A stretch of 64,000 bases of DNA from a bacterium (GCA_029561455.1 JAKQIY010000030.1:186001-250000); one strand, 5' to 3'. Shown: positions 50,787 to 59,703, counted from the first letter of the stretch. The notes: generated from the letters alone by a model not told the origin. Program-made: numbers and translations.

Positions 50787-52307
50787 TTATTCGGCTGCAA
50801 CGGCTTTGGTGAATACAAATTTTTCTTCCAGTCGTGGCACCAGCCGGTGTTTATTGTTTATTTGTTCAAAATCGGGGATGGCAGCCAATATCGGTAAACC
50901 GAGACAGTGCTGCACATCTTCGACAGTATTTACAGAAGGATCAAACATTTCAATGAATAAGGCGCTGCCTATAGAGATAATTACGCCAAGTACCAGGGCA
51001 ATGCCAATAAACAATACTTTATTGGGTTTTACCGGTTTGTAGGCAACACTCGGCGGTTCCAGCAATCGAACCTGCACCAGGTATTCTTTTTTGCTGGCGG
51101 TGATTCTGGCTTCTTCACGCTGTTTGATAAGCATGGAGTAAACTTCGCGCAGGTCGTCAATGCCTATGGTCAGTTTACCGAGTTCGTATTCCTGTCGTGA
51201 AAGTTCCGCTACAGAGTTTACTACCTGGTTCATACGTCCGCCCAGCGCCTGTTCGGCAGCTTGTAATGCTTTTACACTGGTTTCTTCGGCGCGGATAATT
51301 TCGTTCACTTCGGAACGAATCTTTTGCCGGGTTGCATCAATATCACGGACTACCAGCAATACTTCCGGGTGTTTTTCAGTATATTTCTGCTGCAACGAGC
51401 TTTTCTTCATTTCCAGTTCCAACTGGGTCTTTTTCAGTTCGTTCAGATAATCTAACCGGCCCACTTTTTCGCTGGATTCGGTATTCGGGAATGCAATGTC
51501 GTCGCCATTGGCCAGTTGCTCGCGGATCACTTTCAGCCGGGCTTCTTTGGCTATTCTTTCGGCGCGAACTTTGGTCAGTTCTTTGTCAAAATCGGCTACG
51601 GAAGAGAACAGGATCTGGGTTTGCTGATCGGGCTGCAGCACTTTTTCCTGGCTTTTATAGCTCATACCCTTTTTTTCCAGGTCCGCTATTTGTCTTTCAA
51701 TTTCCTGAATTTGGGTTTCAAAAAATTCAAAGGCTCTGGTATCTTTATCAATTGCCGGACGCTGTTTTATGTATTCTTCTACGACTTTATCAACAACCTG
51801 GGCGGCAAAAACCGGGTCGCGGTCATCAAAGCTGACGTTGAGTATGTTAGTATCTTTTTCACGTTCAATGGTCAGCTTTTTGGCCAGGCCGGCAATAACT
51901 TCATTTTGGATCAACCGGGTAGCCTGTTCCGTTAATTCGCCGTTTTTCTGCATATCTGCAAAGTGTTTATTTTCCTGCAATAACTTTTTATCCAGGCCAA
52001 ATTCTACCATCACAGGTTCAAGGATACTACGCATTTTCATGATCACCAGTTCGGCGCCAATTTTATCAAAGCGCTGTTGGCCATCGGTCTGGTTGACGCC
52101 TAATAAATAGGCTTTTTCATTTTCACTCTGGTAATTGACCAGCACTTTGGCGGATGAACGGTAAACCGGGGGCAGTATAAACGCGGCGCCAACAAAGCTG
52201 GCAACGATCAGTACGAAAGAAATGACCATTACTTTACGTCGTTTGAGCAATATATTCATAAAGCTAAAAGTCGAAATCGGGCTATCATATTTATTATAAT
52301 CTAACAT
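50787..52307 (-). CDS. Chain-length determinant protein (Wzz/GNVR, PCP family)
   Basis: A 506-residue inner-membrane polysaccharide co-polymerase. A first membrane helix (VMVISFVLIVASFVGAAFIL, about 26-45) is followed by the Wzz domain with VYRSSAKVLV. A long periplasmic coiled coil (about 180-400) contains the Lys/Glu-rich KKSSLQQKYTEKHPEV and GNVR-like segments. A second helix (FIGIALVLGVIISIGSALF, about 430-450) leads to a cytoplasmic tail. The tail lacks a kinase domain; the separate gene at 48498 is the counterpart. It controls polymer length and export through the Wza-like protein encoded just upstream. Confidence 0.9.
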   Translation of the reverse strand: MLDYNKYDSPISTFSFMNILLKRRKVMVISFVLIVASFVGAAFILPPVYRSSAKVLVNYQSENEKAYLLGVNQTDGQQRFDKIGAELVIMKMRSILEPVMVEFGLDKKLLQENKHFADMQKNGELTEQATRLIQNEVIAGLAKKLTIEREKDTNILNVSFDDRDPVFAAQVVDKVVEEYIKQRPAIDKDTRAFEFFETQIQEIERQIADLEKKGMSYKSQEKVLQPDQQTQILFSSVADFDKELTKVRAERIAKEARLKVIREQLANGDDIAFPNTESSEKVGRLDYLNELKKTQLELEMKKSSLQQKYTEKHPEVLLVVRDIDATRQKIRSEVNEIIRAEETSVKALQAAEQALGGRMNQVVNSVAELSRQEYELGKLTIGIDDLREVYSMLIKQREEARITASKKEYLVQVRLLEPPSVAYKPVKPNKVLFIGIALVLGVIISIGSALFIEMFDPSVNTVEDVQHCLGLPILAAIPDFEQINNKHRLVPRLEEKFVFTKAVAAE

Positions 52308-52321
52308 GGCGCTTTCCTTAG

Positions 52322-53074
52322 CTATTGCTGCCGGTTATACCAATACGTGTAACGTGACCAAACATCAAAGGGCGGCAGGGCAAGATCATATACCTGGGTA
52401 ATGAACGAATTAACATCGGCAATAAATGTTCTTGGCACATAAACCATATCATAAGCCTGAACGGGTAAATCATTATTCATATTTCTTTGCAATGTGCTCA
52501 TATCCAGGTTAATGCGCAGGACTTCACCGCGCTGGTGTCCGTCATTACGCAGCAAAAGAACGCTTTTCAACTGGGCTGCGTTTTTGGGACCACCGGCAGC
52601 TGCAATAGCGCGCATCAGGGTCATTCCTTTAGTCACTTTATAAACACCGGGATTTTCAACTTCGCCCATGACGTAAACATCCTGGCCGCCAAAATCCCGC
52701 ACGATTACCGTTACATCCGGATCAATTAAAATTTCACTGTATTTATTGGTAATAATTTCGTCCAGTTCTGCCGGGGTCATATTAACGACAAAAATATCGC
52801 CAATACGCTGCAGGGAAATTCTGCCGTCCGGCCGAACTGTAACTGTTTCATTATATTCTACATTATTAAAAAATTTGATTTCAATGCTATCGCCAAAGCC
52901 AAAACGGTAGACTTTGGATTCCATAATATTATTCTGTGGATTCTTCAATCTGAACACAGCCCGGTTACGGCTGGCTTTGGACGGCTGCTGCGCCGGCGGG
53001 TTAACCGCGCAAGAAGCAGTTATGAACAGGCTTGCCAGAGAGAGGACAGTTAATATTTTGGTTTTTGGTTTCAT
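52322..53074 (-). CDS. Polysaccharide export outer-membrane lipoprotein (Wza-like)
   Basis: A 250-residue lipoprotein with a good lipobox (LASLFITASC, Cys at about 22). The Poly_export domain (YRFGFGDSIEIKFFNNVEYN, RPDGRISLQRIGDIFV, about 56-130) is followed by an SLBB-type segment (VYVMGEVENPGVYKVTKGMTLMRAIAAAGG, read in two parts, about 142-172). It is shorter than E. coli Wza and lacks its C-terminal helix barrel, as is common in the PEP-CTERM and Bacteroidetes types. It would form the periplasmic/outer-membrane exit channel for the polymer. Confidence 0.9.
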   Translation of the reverse strand: MKPKTKILTVLSLASLFITASCAVNPPAQQPSKASRNRAVFRLKNPQNNIMESKVYRFGFGDSIEIKFFNNVEYNETVTVRPDGRISLQRIGDIFVVNMTPAELDEIITNKYSEILIDPDVTVIVRDFGGQDVYVMGEVENPGVYKVTKGMTLMRAIAAAGGPKNAAQLKSVLLLRNDGHQRGEVLRINLDMSTLQRNMNNDLPVQAYDMVYVPRTFIADVNSFITQVYDLALPPFDVWSRYTYWYNRQQ

Positions 53075-53148
53075 TGTTGTTCTTAATAATAAATTATTTA
53101 GTAAAAATTTTTAGTAAGTTGCCAACACCTGGTTGCTCAACTTATCCT

Positions 53149-54219
53149 TTACTTGGTGAATGACATTTTTTTGGTTACTTTGAATTCGTTAACTTGAATA
53201 GTATAGAAATAAATACCTGAAGGAAGTACAGTACCATTATTATCCTGGCCGTTCCATACCTGGGTATATTCACCGGCCGTCTGCCGGGTATCGACCAGGG
53301 TTCTGACCAGTTGTCCGCAAATATTATGAATCATCAGTTTTACATTACCGTCTTCCTTGAGTGCATATTTGATATTGGTAGACGGATTGAACGGATTCGG
53401 GAAATTCTGTGCTAAGGAATAAGCTTCCGGTTTGGCTATACCGATAGCTTTGGACGCTTCGGAGAACTGGATCACGCCATCGGTAGATACATCGGCCAGC
53501 CAGTAATAATATACCTGGTTCCCGGTTACCTGGTTATCGATCCATTCATATTCTTTGCGTGACTGGGAGTTGATAGCGCCATCGATCATTTTATCGGTAA
53601 CGCGAACTTTATCACCATCAATCGCTTCACAGCGATAAATATAAAAACCAAGGTTTTCAGTTTCTGATTGGGTTATCCATTTAATTACAACTTTGCCTGG
53701 TTCTGCCGAGGCGGCAAAATTAGTCAGTTCTACTGGTGTGCTTTGTCTTTCAATACACTGAACCTGACCGAAATCATGATGATCTATTTCACTGGTTATT
53801 GTATACAGTGGGGAATCGCCATAAGCATCCTGTAAACCGTTCACAATCGGCGAGTTCCATGTCCTGATGTATACTTTACGGCCAATAACCAAAGCATCGC
53901 TTGAGAAAACCTTGCTGAATCTTCCATTTGCCGATACACCGCTAATGGTGCCAAAACCGATATAAGTTGAGCCCAGCAGAATATCATCGCCGGTAACATT
54001 ACCTAGTTCATCGGCCGGATTGATAGCGTTATCAACGCCGGTCCAAATCACCTGTACCAGATCGCCGGTTGTCGTATTACCATTCAGATAAGAACCATCA
54101 ATATCGATACATCCCTGGTTGGAAAATGTTTCCAGGGTGGCAGCCATAGTCCATGATATAGATAATATATTTATCAATATTACGATGATGATTGTTTTTA
54201 TTTGCACTTGCATTTTCAT
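53149..54219 (-). CDS. Secreted protein with T9SS type A sorting domain
   Basis: A 356-residue exported protein. The signal peptide (IIIVILINILSISWTMAA) is followed by a beta-rich N-terminal domain with Gly/Asp-rich turns and an FnIII-like domain (VELTNFAASAEPGKVVIKW, about 160-255). The last 85 residues, from LAQNFPNPFNPSTNIKYAL to GIYFYTIQVNEFKVTKKM, form a textbook T9SS C-terminal domain. Such proteins are exported across the outer membrane and anchored or released. AGAGGAG sets the start at ATG 54219. Its place within the polymer export operon suggests a matrix or surface-anchoring role, by inference. Confidence 0.88.
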   Translation of the reverse strand: MKMQVQIKTIIIVILINILSISWTMAATLETFSNQGCIDIDGSYLNGNTTTGDLVQVIWTGVDNAINPADELGNVTGDDILLGSTYIGFGTISGVSANGRFSKVFSSDALVIGRKVYIRTWNSPIVNGLQDAYGDSPLYTITSEIDHHDFGQVQCIERQSTPVELTNFAASAEPGKVVIKWITQSETENLGFYIYRCEAIDGDKVRVTDKMIDGAINSQSRKEYEWIDNQVTGNQVYYYWLADVSTDGVIQFSEASKAIGIAKPEAYSLAQNFPNPFNPSTNIKYALKEDGNVKLMIHNICGQLVRTLVDTRQTAGEYTQVWNGQDNNGTVLPSGIYFYTIQVNEFKVTKKMSFTK

Positions 54220-54257
54220 TGCATTCACTCCTCTAAAATCTCAACTTCCCGGTTTAA

Positions 54258-55562
54258 TTAATAGGGTTTGGGAAATTGCCAGGTTTTATTCGGATTATCA
54301 TTCTTGACAATAATTATATATCCGTGGCCTGCCTTGAAGGCCATGTCCGACAGCGCGTCACCACGCTCATTCACCCACTCACCATCCCAACTCGTGCCGG
54401 AGCCACTTACAAGCCAGGCCACTTCATAATTATTGGTACCTTTCCAGTGCATAACTTTATCTGCGCCTGAGCTAAAGGTGCTGCCAATGACAGCACCGCT
54501 TTGTCCAAGAGAACTGTTCTTCAGAGTCACAGTTGCCGGGAAGCAGGAACCGACAAAGTTTGTACCGGGGTTAAGAGTCAGGGTTTTGAAAGCATCTTTG
54601 CTTACTTTGCCCGTTACTGTTATTATTGAATCTGTTGCTGAAAGAGTGTTAACCACTTCAATCCAGAAAGATTGATTGGGGTTTAATTTTATAGTCGAAA
54701 CCTGGTCGCCGGTCTTGCGCAGCCATTTGCCTTCATAAATACTTGAAGTGCCTTCAACCAGCCATGCCATTGTATAATCTGTGCCGTTCCATACATGAAC
54801 TTTATCTGCTTTGCTAGAGATATTGCTGCCGCGTAACTGGGTACCCAAAACGCCGGCAAGAGTTGAATCGGCGGGTACCAGGGGTAACGATACCAGGTTC
54901 TTACCGGTTTTCAATTTAAGGTTAAAAGCGCCGACTGTTTGAAAGGTGAAAATTTCACTGGCGCCTGATTTTGCTTTGACAATATAATAACGACCATATT
55001 CGGCGGTTCTGGGAAAAGTGCTGTCTACATATTGAGCTGTGGTTACATTGGCAACCGGGGTTTGCGGAGTAAAGTTCGGCGTTGTACTGGAATAAACATC
55101 ATAAGAAGAAGCGCCGTTGACTGCATCCCACTGTATGGTAACGCCTGTTGCGGTGCTGGTAAATAATGCTCTCGCCTGCCGACTGGTGGCAACCGCGCTT
55201 TGTTCTGTAGAAGCGGCGCTTTCATTGCCGGCCCAGTCATAAGCGGTAACAACTACATAATAAGTTTGGCCAAGGACCAGATTTGTGATAACATATTGAG
55301 TTGTATCGCCAACATCAGTAACAGTCCAACCACTGCGATTACCGGAAGTAGTGCCATAGTATAATTTATATCCTGCCAAATCTTCTTCCTGGTTTGCATT
55401 CCATGTCGCTACCAGTGAACCGGTTTCGGCAGATACAATATTTATTAAGGTAAACAGAATGAATGCGATTGATATACAGGCGATTCTAATGAAGTATGAT
55501 TCGCGCCCTGACAATCCATCAAGAGTGCATCCTCTTTTACTTGTGCGCAAATTGTAAATCAT
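54258..55562 (-). CDS. Secreted FnIII protein with an internally duplicated domain
   Basis: A 434-residue exported protein, the first gene of the exopolysaccharide run. A signal-anchor-like segment lies at about 26-45. Two FnIII-like domains (GSLVATWNANQEEDLAGYKL, about 48-130; GVTIQWDAVNGASSYDVY, about 140-215) precede two copies of an about 95-residue domain. Copy 1 has KTGKNLVSLPLVPADSTLAG, ADKVHVWNGTDYTMAWLVEG and NPNQSFWIEV; copy 2 has NPGTNFVGSCFPATVTL, ADKVMHWKGTNNYEVAWLVSG and KAGHGYIIIV. No T9SS tail is present. AAGGAG precedes the ATG. I know no function; an extracellular matrix or adhesin role fits position and domains. Confidence 0.75.
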   Translation of the reverse strand: MIYNLRTSKRGCTLDGLSGRESYFIRIACISIAFILFTLINIVSAETGSLVATWNANQEEDLAGYKLYYGTTSGNRSGWTVTDVGDTTQYVITNLVLGQTYYVVVTAYDWAGNESAASTEQSAVATSRQARALFTSTATGVTIQWDAVNGASSYDVYSSTTPNFTPQTPVANVTTAQYVDSTFPRTAEYGRYYIVKAKSGASEIFTFQTVGAFNLKLKTGKNLVSLPLVPADSTLAGVLGTQLRGSNISSKADKVHVWNGTDYTMAWLVEGTSSIYEGKWLRKTGDQVSTIKLNPNQSFWIEVVNTLSATDSIITVTGKVSKDAFKTLTLNPGTNFVGSCFPATVTLKNSSLGQSGAVIGSTFSSGADKVMHWKGTNNYEVAWLVSGSGTSWDGEWVNERGDALSDMAFKAGHGYIIIVKNDNPNKTWQFPKPY

Positions 55563-56197
55563 TATAATACTCCTTTTTGTTACATGACAATTACCGTCTA
55601 TAACCGGTATAAATTATATTCTTCTTACCACCCTTTAAGCACAGTCTGTGCCAAAAAATTGATTTAATAGGGGAAATAACTGTAAAAATTTTGAATAATA
55701 TAAATTGTTGATTATTAGATATTTAAATAACGGTTGCTTTTGTGGGATTATTGTGAAAATTATTAATTAGCCGGTTTGTTCTAATAATTCTTTTACTAAA
55801 TGGTTATTGCAAGGGACAGATATGAAATATTGTAGACCTGATGTCCCATTTTTTAGGAAATCGTTAGACAATGTTTTATCGGTATTATTAAAATTGTGAC
55901 TGGACAAATAAAGTCGCCGGAATTTGTTGCCTGTAATACCCAGAAAATGAAAATTCCCGCTGCAAGAAAAAAAATAAACTAATCGTCAGCAGTTATGCCG
56001 GGTTTTAATAAGAGCATTATTATCATTACAAGCCGGGATATGTTAAACAAAGAGAACTTGATAGATAAAGGGGATTATATTGTGTGTAGTAATTATAACA
56101 AAGCCGGAAGCATCGTAACATAACTCTATGAACACTGGTTCCGTCAAGTAATAGATTGGCAATTCAATAGTCAGGATTATTTGAGTGGAAAAAATAA
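55563..56197. other. Upstream regulatory region of the exopolysaccharide operon
   Basis: Over 600 AT-rich bases without a gene. It carries the sigma-54 promoter at 55637-55654 and an inverted GGGACA (55813) / TGTCCC (55842) pair about 170-200 bases upstream of it. That distance is usual for binding sites of an NtrC-type activator, but binding is not shown. Confidence 0.5.
55637..55654 (-). promoter_or_regulatory. Near-consensus sigma-54 promoter of the exopolysaccharide operon
   Basis: On the minus strand the sequence is TTGGCACAGACTGTGCTT. It matches the RpoN consensus TTGGCAC-N5-TTGCW at all but one defined position, with the required GG-N10-GC spacing of the -24/-12 elements. It lies 75 bases before the FnIII gene. 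The activator needed by sigma-54 is encoded at 57108-58550. The core is also a palindrome (GCACAG-A-CTGTGC), so an operator is an alternative reading. Confidence 0.72.
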
Positions 56198-56242
56198 AAA
56201 TGCCGGTATATCAAAATGGAGGGGAAAAATATACCGGCATTT
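56198..56242 (-). terminator. Terminator after the receiver-like gene
   Basis: AAATGCCGGTATA (56198-56210) and TATACCGGCATTT (56230-56242) form a perfect 13-bp stem. On the minus strand it is followed by TTATTTTTT. It separates the receiver-like gene from the exopolysaccharide operon, which therefore needs its own promoter. Confidence 0.85.
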
Positions 56243-56263
56243 GTGCGACGAAAAGTATAATTA

Positions 56264-56680
56264 TCATATTACCATAGCGTTAACCGCATTCTTTTCAACA
56301 ATCTTTTCTGTAGCGGTTATAATTGCTTCGGTTTCATTTTGCGACATTGGTTTATACGCCTGGTATGTAATTCCCAATTCGGCGGCTATCTTTCTGATAC
56401 GATGGGTAAAATCATCTGTGATGAGAATAACGGGCAAGCGGGGCCGCAGACGGCGAATAACAGGCAGAATCTCTACACCCATAACACCGGCCAGTTCCAG
56501 ATCGAGTATCAGTAAATCTACATCATTATCCAGTATCTCCACCAGAACACTGATACCCTTTTGTATAAAGCGCACTTCATAGTCTGCACCGTTTAACCGT
56601 TGTTTCAATCCTTCGACGACACCAAAATCTATGGTACCAACAACGATCAGTTTCTTCTTTGCAAGTTTCATGTTCATCAT
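56264..56680 (-). CDS. Stand-alone receiver-domain protein with degenerate acidic pocket
   Basis: A 138-residue CheY-like single domain. The phosphoacceptor Asp is present in DLLILDLELAG (Asp60), as are the switch Thr in VILITDD (Thr88) and the conserved Lys in YQAYKPM (Lys110). However, the pair of acidic residues after strand 1 (IVDDD in normal receivers) is replaced: the protein reads LIVVGTIDFG (11-20). Magnesium binding and phosphorylation may therefore be impaired. It lies between the NtrC-type regulator and the exopolysaccharide operon, with its own terminator. No output domain is attached. Confidence 0.8.
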   Translation of the reverse strand: MMNMKLAKKKLIVVGTIDFGVVEGLKQRLNGADYEVRFIQKGISVLVEILDNDVDLLILDLELAGVMGVEILPVIRRLRPRLPVILITDDFTHRIRKIAAELGITYQAYKPMSQNETEAIITATEKIVEKNAVNAMVI

Positions 56681-57079
56681 CCCAACATCACCCTTTTAAT
56701 CTATGTTTATTAGAATTATTTTCTGTTTCACTAACCAATGGTACAACATTCATGCCATTTGTAATGACCCTCTTGCATTTGCGTTAACTACATAATTAAT
56801 AATAATTTGTGTAATTGCGACGGCAAAGGTTTTAAATGCGTGGAATTGGGTATTGTTGCCGGAAAGCCACTATTTAATTGATTGTTTGTTTATAAAATGT
56901 TGAAAAAAATAGATTTATGTTGTTTTCTTTATAGAGAAATCAGTTGTCCCCCGCAGTGGGCACTGTTACAAACTTTTACAAGCCAGGTGGTTGATATGGA
57001 AAATGAATAAAACTGTCAATACCAAGTCCGAAAAAACAAATTGTGTGTTGGTATATGGTTATGCTATTTTAATGACCTG
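56681..57079. other. Intergenic region between the receiver-like gene and the NtrC-type regulator
   Basis: AT-rich, with no gene. It contains TGTCCC (56945) next to GTGGGCA and nothing else recognised. Confidence 0.4.
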
Positions 57080-57102
57080 CTGCGCCAGGTGTTCTGGTGC
57101 AG
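57080..57102 (-). other. Hairpin just downstream of the sigma-54 regulator gene
   Basis: CTGCGCCAG (57080-57088) pairs with CTGGTGCAG (57094-57102) with one G-T pair and a five-base loop, six bases after the stop codon. No T-run follows, so it is a possible but weak terminator. Confidence 0.4.
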
Positions 57103-57107
57103 TATCT

Positions 57108-58550
57108 CTATTCGTCTTCATCTTCATCAAATTCTTCACGAACGCCGCGGAATTTTATGTCCCGTGAATCAATCAGCCGGTAAATGGTTTTACGGTTAAG
57201 GCCGGCAGCTTCGGCGACTTTGGTGATATTGTTATTATATTTTTCTAACAAGTTTTCGATATACTGTTTCTCAAATGCCTCAGTAATGCGAGCTTTTGAG
57301 GTTTTAAAATCCAGTTCTTCAGTGGTGTCGACGTACACCCGTTTAGTGGTGGGGCGGATTTTCTCCGGTAAATCTTCGGGGCGAATTTCCGGTCTGGTTG
57401 CCAGGGCCATCATTTGTTCCACCGCGCCCTGTAACTGGCGGACATTACCGGGCCAGTCATATTCCTTTAATATCATTAGCGCTTCGCTGGATATTTTTTC
57501 CACTTCAATTACACCGATGTTGTGGTATTTTTTCATAAAATGATATAACAGAATCGGTACATCTTCCTTGCGTTCCCGCAGGGGGGGGATATGAATGTGT
57601 ATAACATTAAGCCGGTAATAGAGATCTTCGCGCAGTTTGTTGTTTTTAACCAGTTCTTCCGGATTTTGGTTAGTGGCGCTGACTATGCGGACGTCGATTT
57701 CGCGTTCTTTAACGCTGCCCAGCCGCCGCACTTTGCGTTCCTGGATAACCCGTAATAATTTGTGCTGCATTTCAATGCTCACTTCGCCAATTTCATCCAG
57801 GAAAATTGTGCCCTTGTCCGCCGCTTCAAACAGCCCGGGTTTATCGGTAGTAGCGCCGGTAAACGCACCGCGCACATTGCCGAATAATTCACCTTCCAGC
57901 AAATTATCGGGCAGGGAACCAACCGCTACAGGTACAAAGGATTCATTGCGGCGCGGACTGTGATAATGCAGTCCCCGCGCGATCACTTCCTTGCCGGTGC
58001 CGGTTTCGCCGGTGATCAGCACCGTGGCATTGGTCATAGCCACCCGTTTACAGGTTTCAAACACGTTACGGATCGCCTGGCTGGAACCAACCGCGCCGAA
58101 AAAGCTGCCGTCATCGGTTAAATCGACCCTGCTGCGCAGATAGGTATTTTCGCGTTGTATTTTAGCAAATTTAAAAGCCCGGTCTATCGGCACAATGATA
58201 TCATGGTGGGTTTGCACTTTTTGAATAAAATCAAAAGCGCCCTTTTTAATAGCGTCGACCACCTGCGGAACGTTGCCATAAGCGGTATAAACAATTACCA
58301 CCAGATCGGGGTCAATTTTTTTTGCTTCTTCCAGCAATTCAATGCCCGATGTGTCGCTTTCCATTTTCAAATCGGTCAGCACAACCAGGGGCTGCTCGGT
58401 TTTTATTATATTGATTCCGGCGGCGGTGGACAGGGCTGTCAGGCATTTATATTTGGAGTTTTTTAACAGTGAAACAATAGAATCCAGCACTGTCTTGTCA
58501 TCATCAATGATCAGTATTTTATTGGAATCGATGTGACTGAAATCGTTCAT
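57108..58550 (-). CDS. NtrC-family sigma-54-dependent response regulator (PrsR-like position)
   Basis: A 480-residue activator. The receiver domain (10-125) has IDDD at strand 1, Asp60 in VVLTDLKM, Thr in VYTAYG and Lys111. The AAA+ domain (about 155-390) has Walker A TGETGTGKE (180-188), the sigma-54-contacting loop GAFTGA (228-233) and Walker B GTIFLDEIGE. A Fis-type HTH (KVAEAAGLNRKTIYRLI) is at the C-terminus, followed by an acidic tail EEFDEDEDE. All key residues for activating RpoN-holoenzyme are intact. Its genes for partner kinases lie immediately upstream, and a sigma-54 promoter stands before the exopolysaccharide operon. Confidence 0.93.
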   Translation of the reverse strand: MNDFSHIDSNKILIIDDDKTVLDSIVSLLKNSKYKCLTALSTAAGINIIKTEQPLVVLTDLKMESDTSGIELLEEAKKIDPDLVVIVYTAYGNVPQVVDAIKKGAFDFIQKVQTHHDIIVPIDRAFKFAKIQRENTYLRSRVDLTDDGSFFGAVGSSQAIRNVFETCKRVAMTNATVLITGETGTGKEVIARGLHYHSPRRNESFVPVAVGSLPDNLLEGELFGNVRGAFTGATTDKPGLFEAADKGTIFLDEIGEVSIEMQHKLLRVIQERKVRRLGSVKEREIDVRIVSATNQNPEELVKNNKLREDLYYRLNVIHIHIPPLRERKEDVPILLYHFMKKYHNIGVIEVEKISSEALMILKEYDWPGNVRQLQGAVEQMMALATRPEIRPEDLPEKIRPTTKRVYVDTTEELDFKTSKARITEAFEKQYIENLLEKYNNNITKVAEAAGLNRKTIYRLIDSRDIKFRGVREEFDEDEDE

Positions 58551-58577
58551 ATTAACTACCTCGTGGCAGAATTTTAA

Positions 58578-59645
58578 TTAATGAGCAATTGGCAATAGAA
58601 TAACTACAGTTGTCCCTTTACCGGGTTTGCTGATTATGTCAATGCTCCCTTTATGATTGGCGATAATACCATAACTGATAGATAAACCAAGCCCGGAATG
58701 ACTTTCATCCTTGGTTTTATAAAACGGGTCAAAAACAAATTCAAGCTGTTCTTCCGGGATGCCGATACCGGTATCGTGAAAGATTATGGAAATATAGTCG
58801 TCGGAGAGTTTATCATAACCGGTTGAAACTGTGAAAACTCCGCTGTTCGGCATGGCTTCCAGCGCATTGCGGATAATATTGATAATACATTGTTCAAGAG
58901 TTACTTCGCTGCCGCGAATCACAGGCAGGTTAGGCTCCAGATGGACTTTATATTGTATATTACTTTGGATTTGCAATAATTTGGAGAGTTCAATGGATTT
59001 TTCTACAATATCATTAATATCGAGTAAATAATAGGTCGATTCCGATTCTTTGCTGAATGACACCAGCGCATTGGTGATGACCGACATGGAATAGATTTGT
59101 TCCTGAATTAATTCCAATTCGTTTTTGATGCGTGTGATATTGCCTGATTCAATTTCGTTAACCAGCACGCTGCCGACGCGGTTCAATACTGCAGCCAGGG
59201 GATTGTTCAGTTTGTGGGCTACCTGGGCGGCCAGCAGGGCAATGCTCAACATTTTTTCGTGTAATACTTTGTGGCGTTCCTGCCGTTTTTTCAGTGTAAT
59301 ATCCGAAACGATCAAGCGGGCGCCGGTTATAGTGCGTTCGGCAATTTCCGGCTCTGCAACCAGGGAATACCAGTAAATGATATCATCATTAGGCAGGGAT
59401 ATTTCAATTTCACTGGTTTTGCCATGCTCGATAGCGGCAAGGCATATTTTATCAAGATCATCATTACGGAACAGATTAAATTTTTCATTAAGCGATTTTT
59501 TAACAAATGATTTTTCCCCTGTAATTTTTAAACTGTCAAGGCTGCCGTTTATTTCTACAACGGCCAGTTTTGGGTCCAGCCGGATAACCATTTTCCGGTT
59601 AGCGATCATTTTTTTTACTTTCTGTTCTTGAGGAGTTATGAGCAT
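58578..59645 (-). CDS. Soluble PAS histidine kinase with unusual H-box
   Basis: A 355-residue cytoplasmic sensor kinase. A PAS-like domain (about 15-120) is followed by a HisKA-type helix with H144 in QVAHKLNNPLAAVLN, then N-box CIINIIRNALEAM, G1 DTGIGIPEEQLEFVFDPFY and G2 GLGLSISYG. No membrane segment is visible. The residue after the phosphoacceptor His is Lys, where nearly all HisKA kinases have Glu or Asp; that acidic residue takes part in phosphotransfer and phosphatase chemistry. Activity may therefore be biased. It lies 27 bases upstream of the response regulator and 58 after the second kinase. Confidence 0.87.
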   Translation of the reverse strand: MLITPQEQKVKKMIANRKMVIRLDPKLAVVEINGSLDSLKITGEKSFVKKSLNEKFNLFRNDDLDKICLAAIEHGKTSEIEISLPNDDIIYWYSLVAEPEIAERTITGARLIVSDITLKKRQERHKVLHEKMLSIALLAAQVAHKLNNPLAAVLNRVGSVLVNEIESGNITRIKNELELIQEQIYSMSVITNALVSFSKESESTYYLLDINDIVEKSIELSKLLQIQSNIQYKVHLEPNLPVIRGSEVTLEQCIINIIRNALEAMPNSGVFTVSTGYDKLSDDYISIIFHDTGIGIPEEQLEFVFDPFYKTKDESHSGLGLSISYGIIANHKGSIDIISKPGKGTTVVILLPIAH

Positions 59646-59703
59646 TAAACAACTATCTCTTCTTTTATCGGGTTAGGGGTACGAGTTCCGGATGGCGCCT
59701 GTT

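Noticed and set aside
41789-55562. Exosortase or PEP-CTERM cargo in the polysaccharide locus
   Set aside because: None of the genes has exosortase transmembrane/catalytic signatures, and neither secreted protein ends in a PEP-CTERM tail; the second ends in a T9SS domain.
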